Of a stretch of DNA of 64,000 nucleotides, positions 34,062 through 46,935 are shown one piece after another. Below the pieces are notes generated by a model. It saw nothing but the letters and a program-made list of their open reading frames with translations. It ran no database searches and was not told the origin of the DNA. The translations under genes were made by a program, and so were the position numbers. The DNA is from Diadema setosum (lineage: Eukaryota > Echinodermata > Echinoidea > Diadematoida > Diadematidae). The stretch lies in assembly GCA_033980235.1 (NCBI GenBank), contig CM067077.1, positions 124,001 to 188,000 of the forward strand, read 5' to 3'. Position 1 is the stretch's first letter; each line of letters begins with the position of its first letter.

Positions 34062-35136
34062 TTCTGATTCCATAATTGCGATGTTCATTCTATTTTTGTT
34101 ATTGTCGGAAACGGGTCTTGCAGGCATTCCTTGAGACGTGTTGATGAATTCGTTTCCAATTGCCTAAATGGAACGTCAGCGAGGCATCGATTCTGCCCAA
34201 AGTCATGAAAAATGAATCAATAGTAAGTGCATCGTGTGATATTTCGACGCTCGCGCTTCTACGAATTCGGACATATCATCAATTATCCGCCGGGCCGTAG
34301 TCGACTGACAAGCCGTAATTTTGCTCGAGCAACAGAGGAGCGGGTGCACATTACTTGCAAATGGACTGACAAAACTGCACCTCGTTATTTCGCAGTGTGC
34401 TGCTTTTGGCTTTTTAATCTATCGAAGAAGTGACCAAAGAAAGTAATCGACAGAGGACGATGACAAAAATCCTGTAGCCGAGCTAGGAGAGCTGTGTCGT
34501 GCGCATGGACAATTCCATCGGCTCCGTGTCTTATCCACGGGTTTACAGACTAACTCTGCTCACACGCCGAATTTACCGACAAAACCTAGTCACACGCCGA
34601 ATGAAAACTGTTCAGGCCAGCATCACATATATAATTATACCCACAGGCATATATCACATAAGAGAAACAGACAAGTTCTCACTAGTTGTGAAAGCTGGTA
34701 AATCTACTTTTCATTTTCTGTTTAAATCTACTCGTTTGAAAGGACAAGATCATGACAAAAGTTAGAGTTTCAGGAGGCTTTCCGGCGTGTCCGGAGTCTT
34801 CAGAGAAACAGGACAACTTTTCTGCTTTGGACATTACCACAATAAGTTTACACTGCATGGTGACAGATGGCTGTCATGTAAATTGAAAAATGAATATTTT
34901 CCATGCTGGGAAAATAAAGAAATAATCTGCCCTTGGATCAATTTCTCGGCTTTGTGTTGAACTCTTTATATGTGTAATGTTTAAGTACGGTAGGACAAAC
35001 TACAATCAGTGTCCCCAAAATCTCACAAATATCTTATCCCACTTCCCCCTTATTTTTTTTTCTTTTGTTTCAAAACCGTGGACAGAAACATCTCGTGAAG
35101 TATCGAAGAACAATCGACATCAACCCCGGCTTTGAG
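33415..35136. other. Noncoding or unresolved, partly CpG-richer
   Basis: The stretch contains poly-C with (TC)n at 34029-34060. Around 34220-34560 the sequence is richer in CG dinucleotides. A frame from ATG 34505 runs 64 codons to a GTAAAT donor-like site at 34698, but no matching next exon was established. Confidence 0.4.
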
Positions 35137-35337
35137 AACGTAAGAATGAACAAAACACGTCTACAAGCGCTAATTTGAGAGGTGAAAGAAACGAGGTGAA
35201 ACACAGCTATTCATATTCTCACGGTATACGCTTCGACTATCTGCTGGAGAGATACGATCAGTCGCTCGAAGGCAAGTGGAAAATCGAAGAGGAGCTAACA
35301 CATGCGGAAGCTAACGCGGAGGCAGTTCGCTCTACTT
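35137..35337 (+). CDS. Coding-like segment, unknown charged helical protein
   Basis: The frame ending at TGA 35335-35337 reads NLRGERNEVKHSYSYSHGIR, FDYLLERYDQSLEGKWKIEE and ELTHAEANAEAV. It is highly charged, probably helical, with good third-base variety, unlike the surrounding DNA. There is no ATG at its start and an in-frame TGA lies just upstream, so it is either a last exon with an unresolved acceptor or a relic. An acceptor-like site (GTGGACAG before 35089) lies close by but leads into another frame. Confidence 0.25.
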
Positions 35338-35604
35338 GACGGTAGAGTGAGTAGAAGATGAAGTTGGTGTGACGTGCAGGTTGTATGGCACTATTGGTAT
35401 AATTTGGATGCTACTAATTCTCACTTTGAAGGCATCAAGATTAGCAGCCTTGTTGACGGTCACTTACAACGTGTATTACCCTTCATAGTTTGTTGTTGCT
35501 GTTTTTAAGTGGATATGAGACAGTAAGAAAAATCTCATTTCATCTTCTTGATTGAAGGTATTTGCTCGTATTTGAAAATGAGGGCTGATAAGAGAGGATA
35601 GACG

Positions 35605-35640
35605 ATAATAATTTTATTATTATTATTATCATTATTATCA

Positions 35641-35687
<47 letters not shown>
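35605..35687. repeat. (ATT)n microsatellite
   Basis: ATT units with a few ATC variants. The Asn-rich minus-strand frame is an artefact. Confidence 0.95.
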
Positions 35688-35689
<2 letters not shown>

Positions 35690-36178
35690 ATTGCTGAATA
35701 TGTGTGTTGCTGACCTTTGATATCATCCATGGCATAACACACGTTTGAATGAAGTCTAAATTGTTGTAACGATGATTTAGATGATGACATTCAGTTTCCC
35801 GGATCTCTTTATTTCTTTATAATATTTCTTTTCCTCCCTCTCTGCCTCTTTCTAACTCACTACGTCATTCACAATCTCTCTCTTTCTCCCTCTCCTCCCA
35901 TCTCTTAACCATCCTACCCATATAAACAGACACAAACATGATTCACCACCATGGCACCGCTTTATCACGATATATGACCCAACTTTAATCGACTTTCCGA
36001 TATACTCGGAAGACCCATGAAAGGGAAGCGTTGGCCTGAGACTTATAAATCCCAGGATCCCCCTGGCTCCGTTAATAGTCTCCAGACGAGGTTTTTGATT
36101 CACCGCGGCTTCGTGCTATCATATGCCTTGGAACGAACTACACCAGGATTGGTGCTACAGTGCCTTTAATTTTCATGG

Positions 36179-36218
<40 letters not shown>
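36179..36218. repeat. (GT)n microsatellite
   Basis: About 19 GT units. A run of 15 or so C lies further on, near 36344-36358. Confidence 0.95.
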
Positions 36219-36220
<2 letters not shown>

Positions 36221-37063
36221 GTGTGCATTTGCTAATTCCATTACGCTTCTGTACACTGGATAATACTTTAGAACCGATAAGGTCTGCGAGTTAGCCTAAT
36301 GCTACCTCAAAGTACAGTATAACTTACTCATGCCCCTCCACCACCCCCCCCCCCCCCCTCCCGCCCTATTTCGGGATATTATAAGGGTCGGCTAATGTAA
36401 GTGAGACCAAAAAGCGCCACTTTGGTGAGGACGACACATCGATCAGGGGTCGAACCTGAGCGAAAGATGATCCAAAATGCATTTATAAAATACAGATATT
36501 GCAGTCGACATACCAAAGTGCCTTTTAACGAGAGCAAGGGATTGTCCATAAAATTCATACGAAATATCAACATAAGGGAAATACATGGGGCAGTCGGAAA
36601 CATATTGCGAGTGAGTTATCGGCCAAGCGAGTGTAAATAAAAAAAAAAAAGTAAGGCACTACTTAGACGGGCGAGTGTGCGACGTTTACTAAGCGTGGAG
36701 TTGATCACGTACAAACATTAAGACAGTGCATCATTTTGGACCATCTTCTAAAGCGCAGCGGTTCTATTCACTGCATATTCTGGACGCTTGGGGTCAACGT
36801 ACTGCATTGCAGTGATGCTGAGTCTACTAGAGAAAGTAGTAATCGACCCGGGATGTGACCGGTAGGTAGGCTTGGAAGGACCCTCTGCCAACGAACATCT
36901 ATCATTTTACGACTGTATACAAGTAGGACATTGTAGTGTCCAGTGTTACTTTCCAGTCTCTGTGTGTTTGTATACAAGAAAGAGGAGAAGGAAAAGGAGA
37001 ATATGATGGTATAATCACACTGATTTTGCTACTACTAAAACCAGCACTCACATGTCTGTTTCT

Positions 37064-37080
37064 ACTCTACTACTACTACT

Positions 37081-37153
<73 letters not shown>

Positions 37154-37157
37154 GCTA
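37064..37157. repeat. (CTA)n microsatellite
   Basis: About 30 CTA/TAC units, nearly perfect. The poly-Leu, poly-Tyr and poly-Val frames are artefacts. Confidence 0.95.
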
Positions 37158-38338
37158 TACTACTACTACAACTGCTACTAGTATTATCAACTGTTAGTGA
37201 AGATGACTGCAACGATAAATGAGATGATAAAATGAAATTACAATGTTGACAGCAGCAAACATTCCACATTCATGGTGATTAAAGATAGCAGCAATGCTGA
37301 TTCGTATACTATGTCCCATAGTTCTTGACGTTTTAAGGAATACCTCTTCCTTTTTACCAATAATCTATTCCAAGAGATTTTTGGCGTTACGTAATTAAAC
37401 GTGGTAATCAATTTTGTCTATGCTTCAAAAGCTTTGACGTTTGGAGGCAATTACATCCATAATGGAAGCGTTTCTGTTCGAATAAAAAACAAAATTCCTT
37501 GAAAACTTCGCATTAGATTTGCAAAAGCTATCCTGATAAAGCGACGCTGCATACTACATTTCGCTAAAGCACAGACCACATGTTACGCTACTTTAAGTCT
37601 CAGAGCCTCATCGTTAATCATTTTATCTAATGATGCAGTTTCCTTGCCTTTTGTTTCATATTTTTTTTACACTATCATCATTAAGAATATGGAGTGGATG
37701 TGATCCGTCGGCAACGTCTGAGTTGACGATCACAGAGTGGTAGGGATGAGATATTAATGACATCAATCTATCTTCCTCCCATCGTCTAGATGGTATACCG
37801 AGTCGTTTGCTCTACTGTTAGTATGCGAACTGTTTCACCCAGATCTGAGTTTCCAATTAAGGTTGATGTCGCATTAATACACATGCCATCCGTTCTTGCT
37901 CTGAGACTCGGCACATTCATGACAGAGAGTTAACCGTGTGACAGAGATATCATTCCTACCCCTGCACAGTATTCCTAATCACAGCATTAACTTCCTATTG
38001 CACTTTAGCTACGACTCTCAGTTGCCCGTTTTGTGTGTGTGTGTGTGTGTGTGTTTGTTTGTTTTTTTTTTTGTTTTTTTGTTTTTTGTTTTCTTTTGCG
38101 CGAAAAATTAGCATGAACATTGTCCACTTTCTGGAGAGTTTTCTGTCTGTCAGTATTGTAAACCATCATCTTTCTGTATATTTTTGACGGTTGAAATGCG
38201 TCTGTAGAGTCTATCGTGTTTAAGTGTGCGCTCCATAAAGATTCTTCGTATATAATGCTAAACCTATGCTCTCTCTCTTTCTCAAGTTTTCCAGTATGTT
38301 AATGTCTCATTCAGGAAAGTAGTTGATATTTCCTACAG

Positions 38339-38422
38339 CTTCCGTACTATGATGGAACACTCCGAGATTCTAGCGTATCGACAACCCATCGACCGCTATA
38401 GGACAAGAGATGAAGAAAAGGG
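38339..38422 (+). CDS. Candidate internal exon, unknown protein
   Basis: The acceptor TTGATATTTCCTACAG is followed by 84 bp. After one leading base it reads FRTMMEHSEILAYRQPIDRY and RTRDEEK, up to a GTAGGG donor-like site. The end phase (two bases, GG) joins correctly to the next candidate exon at 38587. Composition is coding-like. I do not recognise the protein. Confidence 0.3.
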
Positions 38423-38586
38423 GTAGGGAGGGGAGGGGCGAAAGGGGGGAGCTAGCAAGGTGGTGTTTGCTCTTTTTCTGAATGATTTAAACATTTTGCG
38501 GTGGAGGCGACGCGACTATAAGCAGGAAGGGCATCAGATCGAGGCATTGATTTCAATTGAAAGATGATACCGAGTGAGCTTTTCAG

Positions 38587-38680
38587 AAAGGCCGCCGGTC
38601 AAAATGGCGTTAGGAAGAACAGCCGACCAGAGAAGACTCATCGTTCGATTAGACGGAAGCAGATCACGAGTACTCTATAA
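38587..38680 (+). CDS. Candidate terminal exon, basic C-terminal tail
   Basis: The acceptor GAGCTTTTCAG is followed by one base completing the codon from 38422, then KAAGQNGVRKNSRPEKTHRS and IRRKQITSTL and TAA (38678-38680). The tail is strongly basic. The intron between the two candidate exons is only 164 bp. Upstream exons are unresolved; the coding-like segment at 35137 may or may not belong. Confidence 0.3.
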
Positions 38681-41394
38681 GTCTTCCTCCTCACACCGCT
38701 AATAATGTCACGCTATGGGGTTGACGAGTTTCTTTTCACTCAGAGATTTCTCCAAGTTTGGATTGATTTGAACATCGTCAACGAGTGATTCGCAATGGAC
38801 GAAATCAGCAGATTCCAAAGGCATGGATTATCTAGTATTAATATTTTAATATTTTAATACGAGTTTTCACGGTTATGAGACAAAGAAAACGCTAAACACA
38901 CAATACTGTGGGGTTTTTTTTTTTCTTATTCTGATCCTACATTATGGTTTGCAGTATGATAATAACTCGCTGAATGTCGCTCATTTTATACACTTGTACA
39001 TACTTTGTAAATAGTTGTTAGTAGTTCTGAACAATCTTTGGAGAATCTCTGAGAATGAAAGCTGGTTTACTTTTTGACTGATTATAGATTATTTCGTCCA
39101 TGTTGCACCACGGGAGCTGACAGTGACACGTTCTCCTTGTTTTTTCACACGAGGGTTTGAAGATTGTTCGAAGGAGAGTTGGCCGTTTTGCTATAATTGC
39201 CCCTAAAAATGATGTCTGATATTTCAACAAAAGTCATACACCATCATTACGTAAAGCTTCCAATGTTTGCAGTGAATGTATGTATGTATGTATGTATGTA
39301 TGTATTATTATTATTATTTTAATACATGTATATACAAACAAACACGTACATACATACGCATAATGTATAATATCCCCAACTGCACACGCTGACTTGATAA
39401 TTGAAAATACACTATGCGTGAACATCGCCATGAAAACTTAATTGTAAACTGGGAGGATCGTTATGTGTCCTACGACGTTATATACCTAGCGTTCTATATG
39501 TGACTTTCATATCAACAAGATATCAAGTGGTCTCAGCGGACCGGCAACGCCAGTGCACTGTACGTGTGGTGAATCGCGTATACTGCCTAGCATAATGACA
39601 GGCAGTTAAGTTGGTATGAACGAGTTTCATGCAATCATTTAATTATTGTATTGGTATACGTGTATCAGGACAATAACATTTGCTAAGCACAGCCCATTAC
39701 ATTCAACAAACGTCAAAATATAGCTTACGGAAAGCGTGAAATTCTTGGATTCTATTTCGTCAAAATCGTGACATACTCTTACAGTAACGTTTCGAGCATA
39801 CGCGTTCCTATTTTTAAATGTCAGTCCTATTTATATAAATGTCATCAGGATCCAATACATGTGCGCATTGCCCGTTTTCAATGTTTTACTTTGATATGTG
39901 AACTGAGGTTTACATATGTGAACATCTAATCCATATTTGACATTGTCTGATGTCCAAAAGATTACCTTATGTTGCACAAGACCTTCATTTGAGAAACAGA
40001 AGATCGTTCACATAATAATTATCACAAACCCCCGAAATGCTTTAAGATATTGAAGTTACGTGTAAAATAATATACTAATTTCGGTCTAACGTGTTATTCA
40101 TTGACGAGATAAAAGCAATTTGATGACTCTACAAGTTTCTCGTCATAACGCTGTAATCTGATTTTTTTTTTCTTCATCGTGGATGCTTTTACGGCAGTTG
40201 AGAAAATATGATTTAATCAAACTCTGGCTCCGCTCAGTTGAGAAAGAAAATCAAAGACGAAATCAATAAACACGAGACGAAGAATATATTTCCTCCCTTC
40301 TAATCCACTCTGGAATTTTTCTGGCTCCTGTGAGGCTGAGGGTAGCTAGAAGAGACAAGCTGAAATGAAAGCTGGCAAGTATCAACTCAGACCTGGGAGC
40401 AAAAACTCGACGCATCCATTTCGTTAATTGACGCTGGCAGTGTTAGCAAAACATTATCTGGCGGGAGAAAAAGATATGAGACGAGAGGGAGGGAAAGACA
40501 AAGTCTTAAAGATAGTAATATAAACTAAAAACGTGGTGTAGATTGAAAACATTTTCCAGTAATCATTGTACACGCCAATTACAAGTGATTTACTTAAGTG
40601 ACCTCTGACGGGATTGAAATTATACCAAGCTTAAATTCGGAGGCAATTCAATTCAGACATGCTGCGCCTTAAGTTAAAGAAATATTAGCGCCTATTTTAT
40701 GGTGTGTGAAATTGGCATCTCATTTTCACATAAAATTTTGTACATTCATTTTTCATTTAGATGGAAGTAGAATACCTGTCTTCGTAATTTAGAGCAATCA
40801 TGTTAAGCCTTTTGTGTAATTCATGTAAGTGTGATGACTGGAAAAACACAGATTGAAAACATTTTGTGTTGTTATTCTTCTTCTGGTTAAGAATTTGTCA
40901 TCATAGTTGCTGGGATTACATAATACGCACGGGTTATTCTAACGACTGGAAGACGTCTTAAACATTCAAACGAATTCAATGAAATCAGGGAGAAATAAGT
41001 GCAATCATCACCGTTATGATAACTATAATACGATGTCTGCGTGTTTTCGGTCTCGTCGGCAGCATACCATTAGAGTGTAACATATACGATGTCATATTCA
41101 CTGAAGCCTCGAAGGTGCCATTCCTTACCAATTCAAATAGAGCGTAAATACTTCATGGTCCAATTTTCATGACACCTCTACTACTCTTTTCATATCATTT
41201 TACTGTATTCATAGATCTCCACTATACGGACATGAAATAAGAATTGAATACGCTACTACTATAATCAGTAAAAGCACTAATCACCGTTATTTTCATCACC
41301 GCAATCAGTGCATCCAAACATCACAACTGTATATGACACTTGACCATCATTGTACCATCATATCTGACTGTTGCACTTCATCAGCGCTGCACCA

Positions 41395-41542
41395 CCAATA
41401 TGGCAACACTACACCAACACTGCCCCATCAACATCACAACTATACACTGCACCAACACTGCTCAAGCAACATCACAACTATACACTACACCATCACTGCT
41501 CCACCAACATCACAACTATTACACTTCATCACAATGGCTATA
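41395..41542. repeat. Tandem repeat with 38-bp period (about 3.5 units)
   Basis: CAACATCACAACTATACACT recurs at 41429 and 41467 and, slightly changed, at 41505. A weaker unit precedes. The His/Thr-rich open frames in all three phases derive from it. Confidence 0.8.
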
Positions 41543-43143
41543 CATTAGTCACATTAAAAAAAAAAAAGGCTCACAGTCGCTTTGTTCCCATCTCGACATA
41601 TCGAATACCAAAGGCTGATGACATCTCTGCACCACGAATATCATTCCTGTATACCACTTCATTTCTACTACCTCCAAACTATATCATCTTTACATCACTA
41701 TACCATTTTAAGTTAAATCAACACATCGCTACAAATGATATCACCTCCTTAACTACACCAAGGCTAAACGCTGGCAGAGTTACACAATTAGTGATAACAA
41801 ATACGGAGGATCAAAGACAAATGTATAGATAAATAACATATATAATAAATACATACGCGACACAGAAAACCACGAATAAATAATTCAATTCAAACGCTGG
41901 CGGGGCCTCATCGCATAATCAACTCAGCATTCACAGCAATACGAATTAATCATCAACTGCAGCTGTGGTACAAGGCAATGCTCGGGGTGGGGGCAGAATT
42001 TTCAATGTCACTGCATTTTCCTTACACTTCGTTGGCGTGCGACTGGGATGTCATCTTAACAGACCTTCAGTCCCAAATATGGAACCCTACCCACACCAAA
42101 GGTCACATACACACACTAACTTGTCCAAGTGTTGTACATGTACCCGAATTTAGAGTCAACAACAAGACGGAAGATAGCAAGCGGCCTTCAATAAGCACAC
42201 ACCTTGCGTTTGTGAGGAGCGCAAAATAATCATCGAAATATCTCGGGGAGAAGACTGCGATCTGGGCCACCAATCTTCCCAAATATTTCGCTTGCAGGAC
42301 TACAAATTTGTCAACAATCTGGGGAACTATGTTTCCATCACTTTGATGAAATTACACTGCTATTCGTTGGATTTCCTTTGCATTTTAACGTCAACTTGAA
42401 CATGAGTATTACATTATCAAACATATATCATTTCTCTCTTTATTTCAAAAAATTCAAGGCGGTTGTCCATGCCCCTTTCGTTTTCTTTTCTGAGAAGGCG
42501 AATAAGAACATCAATTCTATTTCTCACCACATTTGAGGTGTAGTATGTAAAGATTTCATGACAGTATGATTAAAAGCAATGACAAAAAAAAAAAAAAAAA
42601 CATATCTTTGAGCATTTTGAGTAACCATTCGGTAATCAGAAAATCCTGCCTTATCGTGTAGAATAGATACAATATACATATATGGAAAGTATAGTGAATG
42701 AAGATTTAAAAGGCGGGAAGCACTCTTTTTTCTATGAAAACTGATTTTCCACATCTTTTGTTTCTAATGGAAGAAATTATTTGGGAAAAATCATGGCACG
42801 TGGGACATAAAAGTCTCGAAAAGAGACCGGTTAACAATGCGAACAGCTCCTGATCAAAGATTTTATCATATCGCGTTTTTCAATTCCCGTCATTCATGTG
42901 ACTCCCTAGATTATCATAATAGCCTGGTGACTGAACAATGAATGAAGGATTTCAGGAAAATTTAAAGGAACCAACGATCATGACGATAGAGACTTTCTTT
43001 CCTAAATAAAAAAAAAGGACGAGGTTGAATTTCACTATTACGATAGTAGTCGACCATCTTGATGAAACGAGAAGACAAATATTTGGCAGAACATATTTGA
43101 AATGGGGATGGCTTATACACATTCAACATTCACATTTCAAGAT

Positions 43144-43147
<4 letters not shown>

Positions 43148-43193
<46 letters not shown>
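43148..43193. repeat. (CA)n microsatellite
   Basis: About 23 CA units. Confidence 0.95.
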
Positions 43194-43198
<5 letters not shown>

Positions 43199-43255
43199 TA
43201 CACAAACTCATAAACACAAATGCACTGAATGCTCCAGGGGGAGGGGAGGGCCAGA

Positions 43256-43393
43256 ATGGAGAATACGTACCATTTATTTTGCCAAAAAGACTTCCCAGAG
43301 CAGCCCAATGATATGAACGACCACCCAGTGCACAGGTCAGAAGATGACAAAAGATATTGTCTATTCCTACACATTAAGAATCACGACATCAAG
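43256..43393 (+). CDS. Candidate first exon, unknown protein
   Basis: From ATG, 46 codons read MENTYHLFCQKDFPEQPNDM, NDHPVHRSEDDKRYCLFLHI and KNHDIK, ending exactly at a consensus-like donor (AAG before GTAAGA), in phase 0. Base composition is more even than the flanks. No downstream exon of matching phase was found. Confidence 0.22.
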
Positions 43394-44191
43394 GTAAGAA
43401 TATGGCCACGTTTTGGGGAACGTCGACCGATCACGGCGTAATATAGCCGCTGAACACTGCCAAATGGAAGTTGTTGGGAGTCCCAACGCCGCAGCGGAAG
43501 CGGAGACAAGCAGTATACACATCACTGACGAGCAAACACATCGCTCAGCGAGCGACAGTCCGGAGGAGTGGCATGGAAAGGGGCGTGGCAATATGCGCAC
43601 GCACTGCCCTGTGATAGTGGCTGCAAGAAACTTACATTTTCCTAGCAAATGCTGGGAAATATAATCCGTCTTTTCCACTTTGCTATCTACGCTAACGATT
43701 TAGGAATTGAGAATTCGTTTCCTCTTCATTCACTGTATACATTAAGTACTAGTACATTTATTTCACCAATACTACCTCTAAGCTGAATTTGTTTCCTAGT
43801 GTTCAGAAAAAAAGAAATACTTCAAGTCCATCCCATTGCAACATCACGTGTTAAGTCTTGGGATATACACATAATTCGCAGAAATTATCTGATTTCACAT
43901 TCAAGCAGATGTCAGGAAAACTTGGAAAAACGGTTTATTCTTCTTTTATTCCAACAATTTTTTCCACTTCTCTAAACTTCGTTCCATTCTACGATATGGC
44001 TTGAAACATGTTGATTTAGAAGAAATGACGCGCTACCAGTATTAACCAAAACACCTGTTAAAGGGATCATTCTGATGAAATTATATACACGAATTACCAT
44101 TTTTTGAGCACCTCATAGTGTGGATAGTATGTTGAAACGACACTAAACAAATCTACTGGAAAGTGTCTATCATTCAACGTGCCGATTACAG

Positions 44192-44400
44192 ACGCCTGGA
44201 AACAAGGGTATCTAGACTGTGTGGTGTCACTGCTGGAGACATTACGCTATGTGGCAACAATAATTATCAGCCATCTTAGCATGCAAAGCGAGTTCTTACA
44301 AAAGGCAAGAACACAAAGGACTCGCAAACAAGATATGCACCTGCCCCTGCATTCATACACATACAACATGACTCGGCCATCACCCAATCAACCACTATAA
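44192..44400 (+). CDS. Candidate terminal exon, unknown protein
   Basis: GCCGATTACAG is followed by 69 codons beginning AWKQGYLDCVVSLLETLRYV and ending RPSPNQPL and TAA. The first part looks helical; GYLDC...LL faintly resembles an Orange-type helix of HES proteins, but there is no bHLH nearby and the similarity may be chance. Its start phase does not fit the candidate exon at 43256. Confidence 0.2.
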
Positions 44401-44837
44401 TGCGTCCCCATAGATTGGATTCTCGTCTTTGCATCATTAGACATGTCTTCATTTATTTCCACGTGAATCGCACGAGCACGAATACAATGAGCTGAAAACA
44501 GTCTTTTCGGGAATGAGAATCGATTAGAGCGAGGAGCGAGGAGGTGTGTCATGATGGCATAAACTGATTACTAAAAAATGCAAAGCAATCGATAGTTTAT
44601 GCACGGCAATCAAACCATTTCTCTTTTACGACACATGAAAGGCATTGATAAGAATTACGTCTGCAGTGTTGCAGTAGAAAAAATAAACTCACAGCGAAGA
44701 CATGGACAAATTTGTCCTTCTGTGTTAATTCCCGTTGAACAGGTTGAATAAATATGATTATGCCAAAGAGATAAAAGAACGAGATAATACCTAAACACAC
44801 TACAACTCACTTTGAGATAGTCGGATAGAGTTAGAGA

Positions 44838-44967
44838 GACAGAGAGAGAGAGAGAGAGGGAGAGGGAGAGACGAAAAGACAGACGGTGTCTCGAGGGCGG
44901 TAAGACTGAAATGTAGTAATGGGTTGTTGAAAAACCACTAAGAGGAAAATAGCCAAAAACAGGCGGG

Positions 44968-45008
<41 letters not shown>
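44838..45008. repeat. (AG)n and (CT)n tracts in inverted arrangement
   Basis: (AG)n at about 44838-44872 and (CT)n at about 44971-45008 are complementary and about 100 bp apart, so the stretch can fold back. The Arg-Glu and Leu-Ser open frame is an artefact. Confidence 0.85.
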
Positions 45009-45013
<5 letters not shown>

Positions 45014-46344
45014 TTCTGTCGTTCTTTAAAACATCTGCTTGAAGCTGTTCATCGTAAATGAACATTTACAGCCACACACCACAAATCCGGGCGCGATTCT
45101 ACGTAGTTATCTAGGTTAGATATTAACATCACAGAAATATCGCAGCATTACCCGACTACGCGACACTCGAGAAAAAGAAAAAGAAAAAGAAAGAAAAAAC
45201 ACAACACATTCACAGCGACAAACCTTATGGTTTAAAGTAAACGTTCCACGTATCCATTTCGTCAGGCGATTCTTCGCATTTTTATTTGAAAACATAAGAG
45301 AGTTAACAAAGAGAGCTCTCTTGATGTTTGGTAATAACACCATGATATTAAGTATTGTACACTATTGTTGTGGTCGAGTTTTCATGCAAACCATTATTTG
45401 GTCTGCCAATCATTGCATCATTTGGTCTGCTCCTTATGCCTGCGTGAGAAAAAAACAACAAAAAAGCAGCAAAAAATAGGTAACAATCCTGAAAAAAAAA
45501 AATAGTCTGGTTCTGAGCAAACGCATTAACAATAGTTGCCTTAATATGAATAACAGCACGCAAAATGAGTTTTAGGGCAGCATATAACGCACAATCATAA
45601 GACACAATACACAGATGACAAATTTGTTTTATATCGTTTGCTAAGATACCCATGGCATATACTGAACACACACACACCCACACCCCCCCCACACACACAC
45701 ACACGTACACACACACACACAATCCTGAAAGCCTCAATAAGAAATAGAAATGTCCTCACCAATTCCACAATTTGTCACAGAACTCGTTCTCTTTTATATT
45801 TGATTTGTATTTGTATAATGTAGGTATTCTTATGAAGACCTAAGCATGCGCATGACAAATGCTGCCTGAAATGATCATTAATGTGGTCTCTTTATTGAGA
45901 GTGGCCATCAGTGGAGAGAGAGCAGCATTCCTTATTACTCTGATATTTAACAAAACATGCACCACATGAGAGACATCCTGTGAAAAATACCGTGTAGAGC
46001 GATATACTCAAAACCTTTACAAAACACTAAATGATAAGATTTTGAGAGCCTTCAATGGTCTAGAGCCTCATTATCGATCATGGCAGTGCTCACATGATTT
46101 TTATCACAGACAAACAAGATTAATGGTAATGATATAAATTACATTGCGCCAAATCAATTCTTTAGAGTGCTCAAGTCGAATAAATACAGAGAGAGACAAA
46201 AATAGAAACAAAAGAGTTTTTAAATGTTTCTTTAAGGAGTCAGTTACAATGTCGTAAATGCTTTGATGTCGTCAAGAAAGCTATTCCAGAGTTCGGGTCA
46301 GGCATAGGTATACTGATCTTCCCCATTATGATTTAGTGACTTTA

Positions 46345-46935
46345 GGAACAACAAGGACAAGTTCACCTTCATATACATGTGGATTGAGTGGATGCAACAA
46401 TATTGGTAGAACACATCAGTGAACATTTGGGGAAAATCGGATAATCCGTTCAAAAGTTTTGGATCTTTAAAGTATCTGCGCAGTCACTGATGGATGAGAA
46501 CCCTACTACTACAGTGTATGATGTCATATGCGTGCAACGATTCATGTATAAGGAAAATAAAAAGAGAATTTCCCGAAACTTAACTTTTTGAATAAAGTGC
46601 ACATTTCTTCAACTTGTCATTGATGTATGCTAAGGGTAACATTATTCCCCCTGCCTTCTGAAAGAGGCAAGTCAAGTGTTTTTTTGTTATGCAAGAAAAG
46701 TGAAAAAATGTTGATTTTTTTTTCTTTATTCTTTCTCTATAACTATCGTTGTACACATGCGACATCACAAGCTATAGTAGTCTTCTCATCCAGCCGTGCC
46801 TGAGCCGAAACTTCAAGAATTCATAACTTTTGAACGGATTGTCCGATTTTCCTCAAACTTTCAATGACGTTTTCTACTAATATTGCTGCATTCACTCAAC
46901 TCACATGTCTATGAAGGTGAACTCGTCCTTTAAGG
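46345..46935. mobile_element. Foldback element with ~200-bp diverged inverted arms
   Basis: The left arm (from AAGGACAAGTTCACCTTCAT through AATCGGATAATCCGTTCAAA) is matched by the reverse complement of the right arm ending ATGAAGGTGAACTCGTCCTT. The arms also share GGATGAGAA...CTACT. The centre of about 200 bp is unrelated. There is no transposase frame. A diverged single-arm copy occurs at about 53935-54110. Confidence 0.75.

Larger units (their letters stand above)
38681..46344. other. Long intergenic stretch, no gene established
   Basis: AT-rich unique sequence with (TGTA)n near 39275-39303, a 38-bp tandem repeat, (CA)n tracts and (AG)n/(CT)n tracts. Two coding-like segments at 43.3 and 44.2 kb are listed with low confidence. 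Most of 38.7-41.3 kb shows nothing I can interpret. Confidence 0.5.

Noticed and set aside
36440..36460. Possible pol III B box (GGTTCGACCCC on the minus strand)
   Set aside because: No A box at a suitable distance and no cloverleaf.
39736..39765. GTGAAATTCTTGGA resembling a conserved 18S rRNA segment
   Set aside because: The match stops after 14 bases and flanks are unrelated; chance.
41371..41832. 153-codon His/Thr-rich frame
   Set aside because: Produced by the 38-bp tandem repeat; parallel frames in other phases are equally open.
44655..45065. 136-codon minus-strand frame
   Set aside because: Dominated by Arg-Glu and Leu-Ser repeats from the (AG)n/(CT)n tracts.
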